Of a stretch of DNA of 64,000 nucleotides, positions 36,633-45,482 are shown piece by piece. The first letter of the stretch is position 1; every line of letters begins with the position of its first letter. Source of the DNA: an uncultured Paenibacillaceae bacterium. GTDB lineage: Bacteria; Bacillota; Bacilli; Paenibacillales; DA-C8. Both the position numbers and the translations under genes were made by a program. The stretch lies in the NCBI GenBank assembly GCA_937957685.1, contig CALGAO010000029.1, positions 1 through 64,000 of the forward strand, read 5' to 3'. Below the pieces are notes generated by a model. The model searched no databases. It was not told where the DNA came from and saw only the letters and a program-made list of their open reading frames with translations.

Positions 36633-37733
36633 TTACTTATCCCCCTTAGCTGCTGCGTAAAGTGCTTTCTGTTCTTCCAGATCTGGCGGAGTCACTTCAA
36701 ACATGCTGTCGATCAGACCTTCGATCGTCATCTTCGGCGTTTGCTCCGCTTTCTTGATCTGTTCGTTTACCGTAGCCTTTGCTTCTTCCATAACCTGATT
36801 TTCTACCTCTTCGGACCAGAGCCCCTTCGACTCCAGATATTTGCGCATGCGAATGAGCGGGTCGATGTTTTCCCATTCGCCTTGTTCGTCCTTCGTGCGG
36901 TACTTGCTCGGATCGTCGCCGGACATGGAGTGAGGACCGAAGCGGTAGGTCACCGTCTCGATGAGCGTCGGGCCTTCACCGTTGCGCGCGCGCTCAACAG
37001 CGTCATGCGTAGCCTTGTAAACAGCGAGCGCGTCCATGCCGTCTACCTGGATGCCGCGGATGCCGGCGGCGATGGCTTTCTGGGCGATCGTCTCCGCAGC
37101 GGTTTGCTTGGAGCGCGGTGTGGAGATCGCGTACTGGTTGTTTTGCACGATGAAGACCACCGGCAGGTTAAAGGCTCCGGCGAAGTTCAGGCCTTCGTAG
37201 AAGTCGCCTTGCGAGGAACCGCCGTCACCGGTATAGGCAACAACCACGTTCTTCTGCTTCTTGAGCTTGAAGCCCATGGCCACACCGGCTGCTTGCACGA
37301 TCTGCGCGCCGATGATAATCTGCGGCAGAAGCACGTTGACGCCTTCCGGAATCTCTCCGCCATGCTGATGGCCGCGGGAATACAGGAAAGCTTGATACAT
37401 CGGATAGCCGTGCCATACGAGCTGCGGCATGTCACGATAACCAGGGCAGATGAAATCTTCCTTCTGCGTGGCGAATTCCGATGCGATCATGGATGCTTCC
37501 TGACCGGATACCGGCGCATAGAAACCAAGACGTCCCTGACGCTGCAAGCTGACCGCACGTTTGTCCCAGGCGCGGGTGAACACCATGCGGCGCATGATCT
37601 CACGCAGTTGATCGTCTGTAAGATCGGGAACCATGTCCTCATTGATAATTTTGCCTTCTGGAGACAAGACCTTCAGCATCTCGACCGGCTGCAACTTGAC
37701 GCTGTAATCCTTGCCTACTGCTGCGTTAGCCAA
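36633..37733 (-). CDS. pdhA: Pyruvate dehydrogenase E1 alpha
   Basis: About 366 residues. Thiamine diphosphate/Mg motif GDGGSSQGDFYEGLNFAGAF...NNQYAI and the phosphorylation-loop equivalent YRFGPHSMSGDD. First enzyme of the complex that makes acetyl-CoA from pyruvate. The start is put at the TTG at 37733 since AGAGGTGATC lies right before it; a GTG three codons earlier is part of that ribosome site. Confidence 0.95.
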   Translation of the reverse strand: MANAAVGKDYSVKLQPVEMLKVLSPEGKIINEDMVPDLTDDQLREIMRRMVFTRAWDKRAVSLQRQGRLGFYAPVSGQEASMIASEFATQKEDFICPGYRDMPQLVWHGYPMYQAFLYSRGHQHGGEIPEGVNVLLPQIIIGAQIVQAAGVAMGFKLKKQKNVVVAYTGDGGSSQGDFYEGLNFAGAFNLPVVFIVQNNQYAISTPRSKQTAAETIAQKAIAAGIRGIQVDGMDALAVYKATHDAVERARNGEGPTLIETVTYRFGPHSMSGDDPSKYRTKDEQGEWENIDPLIRMRKYLESKGLWSEEVENQVMEEAKATVNEQIKKAEQTPKMTIEGLIDSMFEVTPPDLEEQKALYAAAKGDK

Positions 37734-37790
37734 TTTGATCACCTCTGAGCTTATTTTTCCTATCCGTAAACTGTTATAGTAATTTCGTTG

Positions 37791-37866
37791 ACCTGTTATA
37801 AACTGTTTCGATGATTAATTCGTTTATTTTTCTGTGTTTTTTATTAAAATAGGATTATAACAGGTA
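37791..37866 (-). promoter_or_regulatory. pdh operon promoter and inverted repeat
   Basis: A perfect 11-bp inverted repeat, ACCTGTTATAA (37791-37801) and TTATAACAGGT (37856-37866), 54 bases apart. On the minus strand the upstream arm contains an extended -10 TGTTATAAT (hexamer 37854-37859). A further CTGTTATAG lies at 37771-37779. It may be an operator with two half sites, or two -10 boxes that look alike. Confidence 0.45.
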
Positions 37867-37944
37867 CCTTAATTATATAATACAGTTTGAAAATAATCCA
37901 TGTTTTTTTAAAGCTAATATGTCGTAAAGATCGGGGGATCATGT

Positions 37945-38679
37945 ATGGACGAACAAAAATACTTAAAGCGCACGATCGTAAGGGAGCTTCTTTACTCGGC
38001 GGTCCTGCAGGAAGAGCGGATGCTGAGAGTCTACCTTCCGCCGGGATATGATGAAATGCTCACCTATCCGGTCATCTATTGCCAGGACGGCGAGCAGTTC
38101 TTCAATTACGGCCGCATCGCCACCACGGCCAACCGCCTGATCCTGGACGGCGAGCTGGAGCCGTTCATCGTCGTCGGCGTCGATGTCAACATGGAGCGGC
38201 GCACCGACGACTATGCGCCGGAGGGGGATCGCTTCGACAGGTATATGCGCTTCTTCGTGGAGGAGATGCTGCCCCATATCGAGCAGAAGTACGCCGTGCG
38301 CGATGATGCGGATCAGCGCATCCTGGCCGGAGACTCGCTCGGCGGCACCGTCTCGCTGCACCTGGCGCTCCGCCATCGCAAGCTGTTCCATCGCGTGCTG
38401 TCGCTGTCCGGCGCGTTTCTCTCGTCAACGCAGAGCGCGCTCAGCGCAGAGCAGGATCTGTCCTGGCTTCGCATCTATCAGTTGATCGGCACCAGGGAAA
38501 CTGAGGTGAAGACGACTCGCGGCGTCTTTGACTTCCTGGCCGCGAATCGGGCCGTGCGCACGCTGCTGGAGGAGCGCAAGGCCAATCTGTTGTATGAGGA
38601 GAAGCCTGGGGAACATCTGTGGGGATTCTGGCAGCAGGCGCTGGCGACGGGGCTCGCCTGGGTGTTCGGGAGGGCATAG
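37945..38679 (+). CDS. Esterase of the enterochelin-esterase/EsteraseD-like family
   Basis: 244 residues, alpha/beta hydrolase. Nucleophile Ser in GDSLGGT (near 135), with YPVIYCQDGEQFF and the family's RTDDYAPEGDRF loop. A His near the C-terminus (GEHLWGFWQQAL) is the likely catalytic base. No signal peptide, so cytoplasmic. Substrate unknown. GGGGG lies before the ATG; an AT-rich region with TATAAT at 37876-37881 may promote it. Divergent from the pdh operon. Confidence 0.85.
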   Translation: MDEQKYLKRTIVRELLYSAVLQEERMLRVYLPPGYDEMLTYPVIYCQDGEQFFNYGRIATTANRLILDGELEPFIVVGVDVNMERRTDDYAPEGDRFDRYMRFFVEEMLPHIEQKYAVRDDADQRILAGDSLGGTVSLHLALRHRKLFHRVLSLSGAFLSSTQSALSAEQDLSWLRIYQLIGTRETEVKTTRGVFDFLAANRAVRTLLEERKANLLYEEKPGEHLWGFWQQALATGLAWVFGRA

Positions 38680-39069
38680 CGGATCATCCGCATCGCCGCG
38701 GAGCGATACGGAAGTGCTTGGGGCAGCGTTCAGACAGCGGTGCCGTTCGCCGGCGATCCGCCTGATCAAGGCGGTCAAGCCTTCGAACCGGACTAATGAG
38801 CTTATGACCTCGCGAGTAAGAGGGTCGATCTGAAATATGGGCTGGATCTTCCCGGACCAATGAGCCTGGCCCCGGAGAGGATGCTGGAAGCATGCCAGTT
38901 GGTGAAATGGAGCATGGATGTGAAAAGAGAGGAAGGGATAGCGATCCAGGGCAGGTGTCGGGCGAAGAGGCAGATCAGGCGAAGTGCGTGCGCGGATTGG
39001 CGCGGATTGGAATGTTCGGGAGGGCAACCCGAGCCTGCGTCCCCTGGCAAGCCCGGGCCGCTATGCCTG
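38680..39069. other. Gene-free stretch between convergent esterase and lipL
   Basis: No supported gene, tRNA or known riboswitch. A 16-base motif occurs twice in the same orientation with two changes: CCGGACTAATGAGCTT (38788) and CCGGACCAATGAGCCT (38852). Possibly degraded coding DNA. Confidence 0.3.
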
Positions 39070-39870
39070 CTAACGATCATAACGCTCCCGCATCTGCGCG
39101 ATCTGCCTTCTCGTCTCCTCCTCATACCGCTCCGGCAGATCGCTGGCGTTCGTGGCGCCTAGGCTCTGCAGCAGGTCGCGCAAGCAGCGCAAGAACAGCT
39201 CAGCTGACATGCGGCCGTCCGTCAGCTGCTGCAGGCTGGCCATCCTCGCCGGATCGACCAGCGGCGCCCCGAGATCGCCTCTCCCTCCGCAGGCCCGCTC
39301 ATAGAAGCTGCGCGCCGTCTCCGCCATGCTGGCGCCGTCTCCCTCCGCGATGACAAACGCCTGCACGCTGTACGCATCCAGCCTGCGACGCTGCGCGATG
39401 CCGCAGAACTTGCGACCGCGTATGCTCAGATCATACTCGCCGGGGCAGTAGGAGCCGGTTATCTCTCCGGTATCGAAGACGATGCCCGCCGGGGCCAGCA
39501 CCGCCGACAGGAAGCTCGCCATTCCTTCGAAGTCGTCATAGATATCAAGCGTTCCGGCTGGCTTCGGCATGATCAGCGACACATTGATCACGCCCGCGTG
39601 AAGAGGCACGGCCGCCCCGCCGGAATTGCGCACGGCCGTGGCGTAGCCGGCAGCACGGAGCTCCTGCAGCGCCTGTTCCGCACAGGGCAGACGGCGGTCG
39701 CGCAGACCGGCGATGAAGGCACGTCTGTGCCTCCAGATGTGGACGATCGGTTCCCGAGTCTCTCCCGCCAGCCGCATCAGGATCTCCTCCAGCGCGAAGG
39801 GCTGCAGCGCCTCCCCGTCCAGTATCCCCTGATCGACAACATGTAGCTTCTCCCGCTGCAGTCGTTCCAT
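39070..39870 (-). CDS. lipL: Octanoyl/lipoyl-[GcvH]:protein transferase, LipL-like
   Basis: 266 residues of the lipoate ligase-like cofactor transferase fold. RNSGGAAVPLHAGVINVSL forms the binding loop; catalytic Cys142 in GSYCPGEYDLSI and GIAQRRR follow, as in LipL rather than LplA, which lacks this Cys. It would pass octanoyl or lipoyl groups from GcvH to E2 subunits such as the doubled-lipoyl E2 encoded nearby. GGAGAGG precedes the ATG. Confidence 0.82.
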   Translation of the reverse strand: MERLQREKLHVVDQGILDGEALQPFALEEILMRLAGETREPIVHIWRHRRAFIAGLRDRRLPCAEQALQELRAAGYATAVRNSGGAAVPLHAGVINVSLIMPKPAGTLDIYDDFEGMASFLSAVLAPAGIVFDTGEITGSYCPGEYDLSIRGRKFCGIAQRRRLDAYSVQAFVIAEGDGASMAETARSFYERACGGRGDLGAPLVDPARMASLQQLTDGRMSAELFLRCLRDLLQSLGATNASDLPERYEEETRRQIAQMRERYDR

Positions 39871-40071
39871 CCGATGGTTCCTCTCCTTGTATCCGCTTGG
39901 GTGATGTTGAGTCGATTATACATGATATTCGGCCAGCGGCTCAAAGTCCGTCATCCTGCGCATCCTGTCCAACTGGGGCATGCGATCTTCTGCAAGCAGA
40001 TTCTGCCCGCTGCAGGCTTCACTCGACCGCTTCTACCCGCTGCGAGCAGATCCTGTCGGTCGGCAGACATG

Positions 40072-40107
40072 CAAAATGGACGGAGAACCAATCGGTTTCC
40101 ATCCATT
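40072..40107 (-). terminator. Terminator after the YvbJ-like gene
   Basis: Minus strand AATGGA...AACC pairs with GGTT...TCCATT followed by TTTTG. The rest of 39871-40124 shows GC-rich short repeats (CCCGCTGC twice) and no gene. Confidence 0.55.
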
Positions 40108-40124
40108 CTGCCATAACGCCTCCG

Positions 40125-41570
40125 TTATTCAAACTTGTACGCCCGGGTGTTCGTCAGATCGATGCTGTCGAGTGCGGTAAAGTAGGAGATGACCCACCGG
40201 CCGGACTCCTCATCGAAGATGACCTTATAGCGGTTGAAGGAATGCATGTCGCGCAGCTGCGGCTCCTCGCCCACATAATACCAGGCCGCGTCGCGCAGCA
40301 CATAGGCAACATCGATCTCGGCAGTATACGGATTGCCGTTGTACCCGCCATCCAGCACGAAGCTGTCCAGGTCAAACTCCGCCCCTACGATCTCGCCCGT
40401 GAACCGTTGCCCTGTCTCCAGCATCCACTGGAAGTCCGATGCGAACAGCGATCTTCGCTCCTCCGTGATGTTGGTGAACTGGCGAATGTCCATGCTCTTG
40501 TAGGCCGGCACCCAGCTGGCCAGGTATTCATTGACCGCGTTCATCACCTGCTCGAGCGCCGCCTCATGGGCATCCTCGAACAGGAACGTCACCACCGAGT
40601 TCTCCAGTTCCGGCGTCAGCACGATCTCCGCACTGCTATAGGTCCCCCACGGGAACTTCGCCTCCGCATGCAGCGTCGTCGAGCCATCGAAGGCGAGCGG
40701 TCCGATCCGCCCGTCGAAATCCCGAACCGTACGGCCGGTCGATACTCCGTTGACATAGACGATCGCATCCTGGATGCCGGATTCGAACTGCGCATAGCTC
40801 GGCTTAAGCTCAAGATATGCTTCCTGCTCCCGCTGGCCGTACAGACGAAGCTGTTGCGTCTCCGTCAGACTGGTGAACTCGCCCGAGTAGACGGCCTTGA
40901 CCTCGTATTCCCCGGGCCAGTAAGGGCCGAACCTTTCCCTGAAGGCATCGCTTGCCGCCGTCGCCAGCCGCGCATCGCCCACATACAGCTCCGCGCCTTC
41001 CATATTGGTGCTGAGCGTGACATAATATGGCGCCACTTCAATGATGTACAGATCATACAGGAGGAACTTGCCGTTCTGAACCAATGTCAGCGGAGCCCCC
41101 ACAGCCGCCTCTCCGCGTTCGATGCTCTCGTTCAGCTGCTCAACCGCCTGCTCCAGGTCAGCGGGATAAGCCTTATAGTAGTCCACCAGTCTCTCGAGAT
41201 CCTTGCGCGACACGCTCATCTCGTCGCTTCCCGGCCGCAGGAGCCGGGACAGCTTGTCGATATCCCTGGATTCTACCGCTTGCCTGAATGCCTCTACCGT
41301 TCGCTCAGGAGCATAAGCAGCGGCTCCGACGTAATAAGCGCCGACGATCACCCCGGCCAGCACAACCAGAACAGCCGCCAGCAGCCCCAGCTTGCCGGGT
41401 CTCCGCACTCGCAGCGGACCCGTGATCTCCTCCCTCGTCTGCGGCTTGTCTTCAAGCTCCGGACCCGCGCGGAGGCTCTCTTCCGCCTTGCTGCCAATCG
41501 GTGTTCCGCATTCCTGACAGAATTGGTCCCCGGGTTCAAGAGCTTGCCCGCACTTGCTGCAAAAATTCAT
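40125..41570 (-). CDS. Zinc-ribbon membrane protein, YvbJ/TcaA-like
   Basis: 481 residues. An N-terminal zinc ribbon (CSKCGQ...CQECG, residues 4-21), a linker, one membrane segment (about 62-84), then a long extracellular part with repeated beta modules (MEGAELYVGDARLA..., QDAIVYVNGVSTGRTV...) and a C-terminal NTF2-like domain. The layout fits the TcaA/YvbJ family, which in staphylococci affects cell envelope and glycopeptide response. Function here is unproven. Confidence 0.8.
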   Translation of the reverse strand: MNFCSKCGQALEPGDQFCQECGTPIGSKAEESLRAGPELEDKPQTREEITGPLRVRRPGKLGLLAAVLVVLAGVIVGAYYVGAAAYAPERTVEAFRQAVESRDIDKLSRLLRPGSDEMSVSRKDLERLVDYYKAYPADLEQAVEQLNESIERGEAAVGAPLTLVQNGKFLLYDLYIIEVAPYYVTLSTNMEGAELYVGDARLATAASDAFRERFGPYWPGEYEVKAVYSGEFTSLTETQQLRLYGQREQEAYLELKPSYAQFESGIQDAIVYVNGVSTGRTVRDFDGRIGPLAFDGSTTLHAEAKFPWGTYSSAEIVLTPELENSVVTFLFEDAHEAALEQVMNAVNEYLASWVPAYKSMDIRQFTNITEERRSLFASDFQWMLETGQRFTGEIVGAEFDLDSFVLDGGYNGNPYTAEIDVAYVLRDAAWYYVGEEPQLRDMHSFNRYKVIFDEESGRWVISYFTALDSIDLTNTRAYKFE

Positions 41571-41733
41571 GTGGTATCCTCCTGTGGAAATCAGTTAAAA
41601 TAGATGAATATGGACTACCCATTCATTTCGACTTCATATCCAGCAATTCCTGCTGCGGCGAGACACATCATCTCCCCCGCCAGCCGGATACGCAATAGCG
41701 ATCCGAAGTCGTCGATAAGGAGAGTTGAAAACC

Positions 41734-42690
41734 TTGGCACCAAATCATCAATCCATCAAAATCCTGGACTGCACGATACGTGACGGAGGACTCGTGAACA
41801 ACTGGGATTTCAGCATCCCGTTCGTCCGCGATCTATATGAAGCATTGAACGAAGCCGGCGTCGAATATATGGAGATCGGATACAAAAATTCCCCCAGGCT
41901 GCTGAAGAGCGACGGCGCCGGACCATGGCGTTTCCTCGATGATGCGTTCCTGAAGGAAGTGATCACGAAGAAGCGGACCAAGCTGTCCGCGCTGGTCGAT
42001 ATCGGACGGGTGGATGAGGCGGACATCCTGCCGCGGGAGGACAGCCTGCTCGACCTGATCCGCGTCGCTTGCTACATCAAGGATATCGACAAGGCGCTCG
42101 ACCTGGTCCAGACGTTCCATGACAAGGGATATGAGACGACTCTGAACATCATGGCCCTGTCGCATGTCATGGAGAAGGACCTGCTTGAGGCGTTTGAGTT
42201 GATCGCGAAGAGTCCGGTTGATGTGGTCTATGTCGTGGATTCCTACGGCAGTCTGTTGCCGCGCGACATCGAGTACCTGACCCAGAAATTCGCCAACCAT
42301 CTGCCCGGCAAACAGCTCGGCATCCACACGCACAACAATATGCAGCTGGCCTTCGCCAATACGATCACGGCTGTTGAGCAAGGCGTCACATTCCTGGATT
42401 CCTCGGTCTACGGCATGGGACGCGCCGCCGGCAACTGCACGACGGAGCTGCTCGTCAGCTACCTGAAGAAGTCCAACTATCAGCTCCGACCGCTCCTGGA
42501 GATCATCGAGAAGTACATGATACCGTTGCGCGAGCAAGTGGAGTGGGGTTACATCATCCCGTATATGATCACGGGGCTGCTCAATGAGCATCCAAGAACC
42601 GCGATGGCGCTGCGCAACAGTCCGGACAAGGACAAATTCTCCGAATTCTATGATAAACTGACTTCAGTGGAGACCGCTTTTTCGAAATAA
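41734..42690 (+). CDS. DRE-TIM (HMGL-like) aldolase of unknown substrate
   Basis: About 318 residues, TIM-barrel metalloenzyme of the HMG-CoA lyase/4-hydroxy-2-oxovalerate aldolase superfamily. The DRE-type motif is LDCTIRDGGLVNN, and the metal ligands include GIHTHNN (HxH) near residue 205. There is no partner acylating dehydrogenase nearby, so catabolism of aromatic compounds is not suggested. TTG at 41734 is preferred since the TTG at 41725 is only 2 bases from AGGAG. Confidence 0.8.
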   Translation: MAPNHQSIKILDCTIRDGGLVNNWDFSIPFVRDLYEALNEAGVEYMEIGYKNSPRLLKSDGAGPWRFLDDAFLKEVITKKRTKLSALVDIGRVDEADILPREDSLLDLIRVACYIKDIDKALDLVQTFHDKGYETTLNIMALSHVMEKDLLEAFELIAKSPVDVVYVVDSYGSLLPRDIEYLTQKFANHLPGKQLGIHTHNNMQLAFANTITAVEQGVTFLDSSVYGMGRAAGNCTTELLVSYLKKSNYQLRPLLEIIEKYMIPLREQVEWGYIIPYMITGLLNEHPRTAMALRNSPDKDKFSEFYDKLTSVETAFSK

Positions 42691-42819
42691 GCGGCCGGTT
42701 GCTGACCTGGGAGGACGCTGCGCGAGGCACCCTGGCATTCCGTGTCTTGAGTCGGTCCAATGGCTCAGCCATATCTGCCCGCATATGCCCGCATAGAGGC
42801 GCAAAGGAGAGCGTTGCTC

Positions 42820-44136
42820 GTGGAAGAGAGGATATTCTGGGGATGTATTCTCGGTATAGCCGTCTTCATAGTCATCTATATGCTGATCCCATTTATCCTG
42901 ACGCGCATCTGGTCGTTCGGGGTTGTCAAGAAGGCGCACGCGCATCAGACGCTGGCCCTTACCTTCGACGATGGACCGCATCCGGAATATACGCCTCAAT
43001 TGCTTGATCTCCTGAAAAAGTATGATGTGAAGGCGACTTTTTTCGTGCTCGGTTCGATGGCGGAGAAGCACCCGGAACTCATACGGCGGATGCATGAAGA
43101 AGGGCATCTGATCGGGGTGCACAATTACACGCACAGATCCAACTGGCTGATGCTGCCCTGGACCGTTCACAACGGTCAGGTCAGGAAGGCAGCGGATGCC
43201 GTGGAGAGGATCATCGGCGCAAGACCCGGCTATTACCGGCCGCCATGGGGCATCATGAACCTCTTCGACTTCCGGCTGCTCAGGAAGTTCCGCATCATCC
43301 TCTGGTCCGTCATGGTGAACGACTGGCGCAGCAAGAGCCCCGATGATGTGGAGCGGATGCGCGATCAACTGCTGAATCAGTGCCGGGGAGGCTCCATCGT
43401 CCTGCTGCATGACAGCGGCGAAACATTCGGCGCCATACCCGAAGCGCCCCGCTATATGCTGCGGGCTCTCGACGAGACACTCGCCGTGCTGAAGCCGCAA
43501 GGCATGCGGTTCGCCAGGATCGATGAACTGCTGGCACTGGATGAGAAGGACCAGCCGGTACGTGAATCGCTTGGCAAGCGGATCATCGTCAAGCTGTTCC
43601 TCGGGTATGATCAGCTGGTCCATAAAGTGCTGGGCATCAGACCGTTCGACGACAGCGATCCGTTCCTCAAGTATCGCATCAGGCCCTATCACAGCAAGAA
43701 CCCGCTGCACCTGGAGGACGGACCGGTCATTCAGAGAGGCGATCCGATCATCGAGCTTCATCTGAACAATGTGATGCTGCATCAGCTCGGGGTCACCTCC
43801 CGCTCATTGACGCAGCTGTCGGTGAAGATGATCAGAAGCATGCAGCATCTCATGCCGCTGCTCGCCGACAAGCTGAAGCACGACCCGACGTTCCGGGACA
43901 TCAAGGGAATCTATGGCGTGTCCCTCATCCATCGCGGCACCCAGAAGTTCGGCTTCTCCGTGATCGATCTGCCCGATGGCCTGTATGCCAGACTGACGAA
44001 AGCCTATCTCCGTTTCCTCCTGTTCATCGTTCACCCTCGCGGCAAGGAACGGTTGGGCACGAAGACGGAGCTGCTCGAACCGAAGATCATCGCGATCTCC
44101 AGGGAGGAGATCATTCGCAGATATCTGACTTCATGA
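42820..44136 (+). CDS. Membrane-anchored polysaccharide deacetylase with extra C-terminal domain
   Basis: About 438 residues. N-terminal membrane segment (about 3-28), NodB domain with LTFDDGPHPEYT, HNYTHRSNW (metal His pair), RPPWG and VLLHDSGE. After about residue 235 there is a further domain of some 200 residues (KRIIVKLFLGYDQLVHKVLGI...) that is not part of NodB; it may match the YkoP-type domain seen near MGDG-synthase-like genes, tentatively. GTG at 42820 has AGGAG 10 bases upstream. Probably acts on cell-wall glycans. Confidence 0.85.
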   Translation: MEERIFWGCILGIAVFIVIYMLIPFILTRIWSFGVVKKAHAHQTLALTFDDGPHPEYTPQLLDLLKKYDVKATFFVLGSMAEKHPELIRRMHEEGHLIGVHNYTHRSNWLMLPWTVHNGQVRKAADAVERIIGARPGYYRPPWGIMNLFDFRLLRKFRIILWSVMVNDWRSKSPDDVERMRDQLLNQCRGGSIVLLHDSGETFGAIPEAPRYMLRALDETLAVLKPQGMRFARIDELLALDEKDQPVRESLGKRIIVKLFLGYDQLVHKVLGIRPFDDSDPFLKYRIRPYHSKNPLHLEDGPVIQRGDPIIELHLNNVMLHQLGVTSRSLTQLSVKMIRSMQHLMPLLADKLKHDPTFRDIKGIYGVSLIHRGTQKFGFSVIDLPDGLYARLTKAYLRFLLFIVHPRGKERLGTKTELLEPKIIAISREEIIRRYLTS

Positions 44137-44169
44137 GTCCATGTTCTGCCTGAACGCTGCAAGAACATC

Positions 44170-44216
44170 AAGACCTGGGCATTCACGCGCCTCGCGGGGC
44201 ACGTTGCCCAGGTCTT
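44170..44216. terminator. Terminator between deacetylase and MFS gene
   Basis: AAGACCTGGGCA pairs perfectly with TGCCCAGGTCTT; a 23-base loop. It lies between convergent genes. Confidence 0.7.
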
Positions 44217-44241
44217 CTCATGTTCGACTCGCTCATCATCA

Positions 44242-45408
44242 TTACGGACGTTTGCCGGTCGCAAGACCCTTGATCGGCACGAGCAGATAGAACAGCCCGA
44301 TCCCCAGGAAGATCACCGCCGCGACTTCGATCGGAGCGGCTACCGTGAACAGGCTGCCGATCACCCCGCCAAGGGACGGACCGAGAGCGATGCCGATGCC
44401 TTCTACCGTATTGAGGAGCCCCCATCCGACTCCCTCCTGATTGGCCGGCACATAATACGACAGCAAGGCGTTCCAGGCAGGCAGCATGGCGGAGTAGGAC
44501 AGGCCAAGCACGACCGCCCAGAGGAGAGCAAACAGCAGGGTGTCCGTCCGGGTCAGGAAGAAGAGCGCCACCGCCAGCATGCAGAATCCGCCGACGAGGA
44601 ACGGTTTCTTGCCGTACACATCGGACAGCCTCCCCATCGGGATGAGCCCGAGCACCGCGCAGAAGCCCCCCGCCATCAGCATGAACGAATACTGCGATGG
44701 ATCGAGGCCGATGCGCAGCTGGGCGAAATCAGGCAAGATCGGCAGCATCATGCTCGCGGCCAGGGTCTGCAGGATCATGCCGGGCAGGAGCAGCTTCATC
44801 CTGCGCATCTTCTGCAGCAGCATCAGGAACTGCCGGCGCACCGGGATGAAGCGGATGTTCGCCGGTGAAACTCGCCGGATGCGCAACGAGAACAGGAAGC
44901 CGAGCGCCAGCAGGATGCTCAGGATCAGAAAGGAGAGGGCATGTCCATATCGGACGAAAAAATTAATGACCACCGGTCCGCTCCCCATGCCGGCCAGCCA
45001 CAGCGTATACAGGAACCCCATCTGCGTTGCCCGCTGCTCGTCCTTGACCATCGCCAGACAGGCGATCCATACCGGAGAGATGCCAAGCCCGAGCAAGGCC
45101 GATGCGGAGATCACCACCCATGGGATGGGCACATAGTACATGAGGAAGATGGCGGCGATCGCCAGGATCAGCCCGCTGGACACCATCAGCCTCGAGGAAA
45201 ACCGATCCACGAGATACCCGACCCCGATCTTCGAGATCGTATCCGTCGCATAATGCGCCGTAACCGCAACGCCAATCACCCAGTAATCGAGACCGTAAAG
45301 CGGCAGCAAAGAGAGGATCATCGCACCTCTGACGAATTCTCCAATGAACAAAATCAGTGCGTATTGGGCGAAATTGCGGATTTGCAGCAGTCTGATGACC
45401 GTCTCCAC
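44242..45408 (-). CDS. Major facilitator superfamily transporter
   Basis: 388 residues with about 10-12 hydrophobic segments. The A-motif-like loop GYLVDRFSSR lies after the second segment and GRLSDVYGKKPFLVGG at the start of the second half, the usual MFS pattern. Drug or metabolite exporter; substrate not evident. The next minus-strand gene upstream (45483 on) encodes a diacylglycerol-type glycosyltransferase, with a 74-base gap, so they may be cotranscribed. Confidence 0.88.
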   Translation of the reverse strand: METVIRLLQIRNFAQYALILFIGEFVRGAMILSLLPLYGLDYWVIGVAVTAHYATDTISKIGVGYLVDRFSSRLMVSSGLILAIAAIFLMYYVPIPWVVISASALLGLGISPVWIACLAMVKDEQRATQMGFLYTLWLAGMGSGPVVINFFVRYGHALSFLILSILLALGFLFSLRIRRVSPANIRFIPVRRQFLMLLQKMRRMKLLLPGMILQTLAASMMLPILPDFAQLRIGLDPSQYSFMLMAGGFCAVLGLIPMGRLSDVYGKKPFLVGGFCMLAVALFFLTRTDTLLFALLWAVVLGLSYSAMLPAWNALLSYYVPANQEGVGWGLLNTVEGIGIALGPSLGGVIGSLFTVAAPIEVAAVIFLGIGLFYLLVPIKGLATGKRP

Positions 45409-45482
45409 GATCCACCAACTTTCTGTATCGAATCTGACAGGCTACTCTTGCATGTCCGTTTCAGCTTCTGCTCGGGATCGGA

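Noticed and set aside
37734..37742. GTG start for pdhA
   Set aside because: The GTG is part of the AGAGGTGATC ribosome binding site of the TTG three codons later.
38425..39027. 200-codon minus-strand frame between lipL and the esterase
   Set aside because: Its second half is antisense to the esterase and the first half has no ribosome site or recognisable motif.
38680..39069. Possible T-box or other riboswitch
   Set aside because: No AGGGTGG-type T-box sequence, no known aptamer core, and both flanking genes converge on this region so nothing would be controlled.
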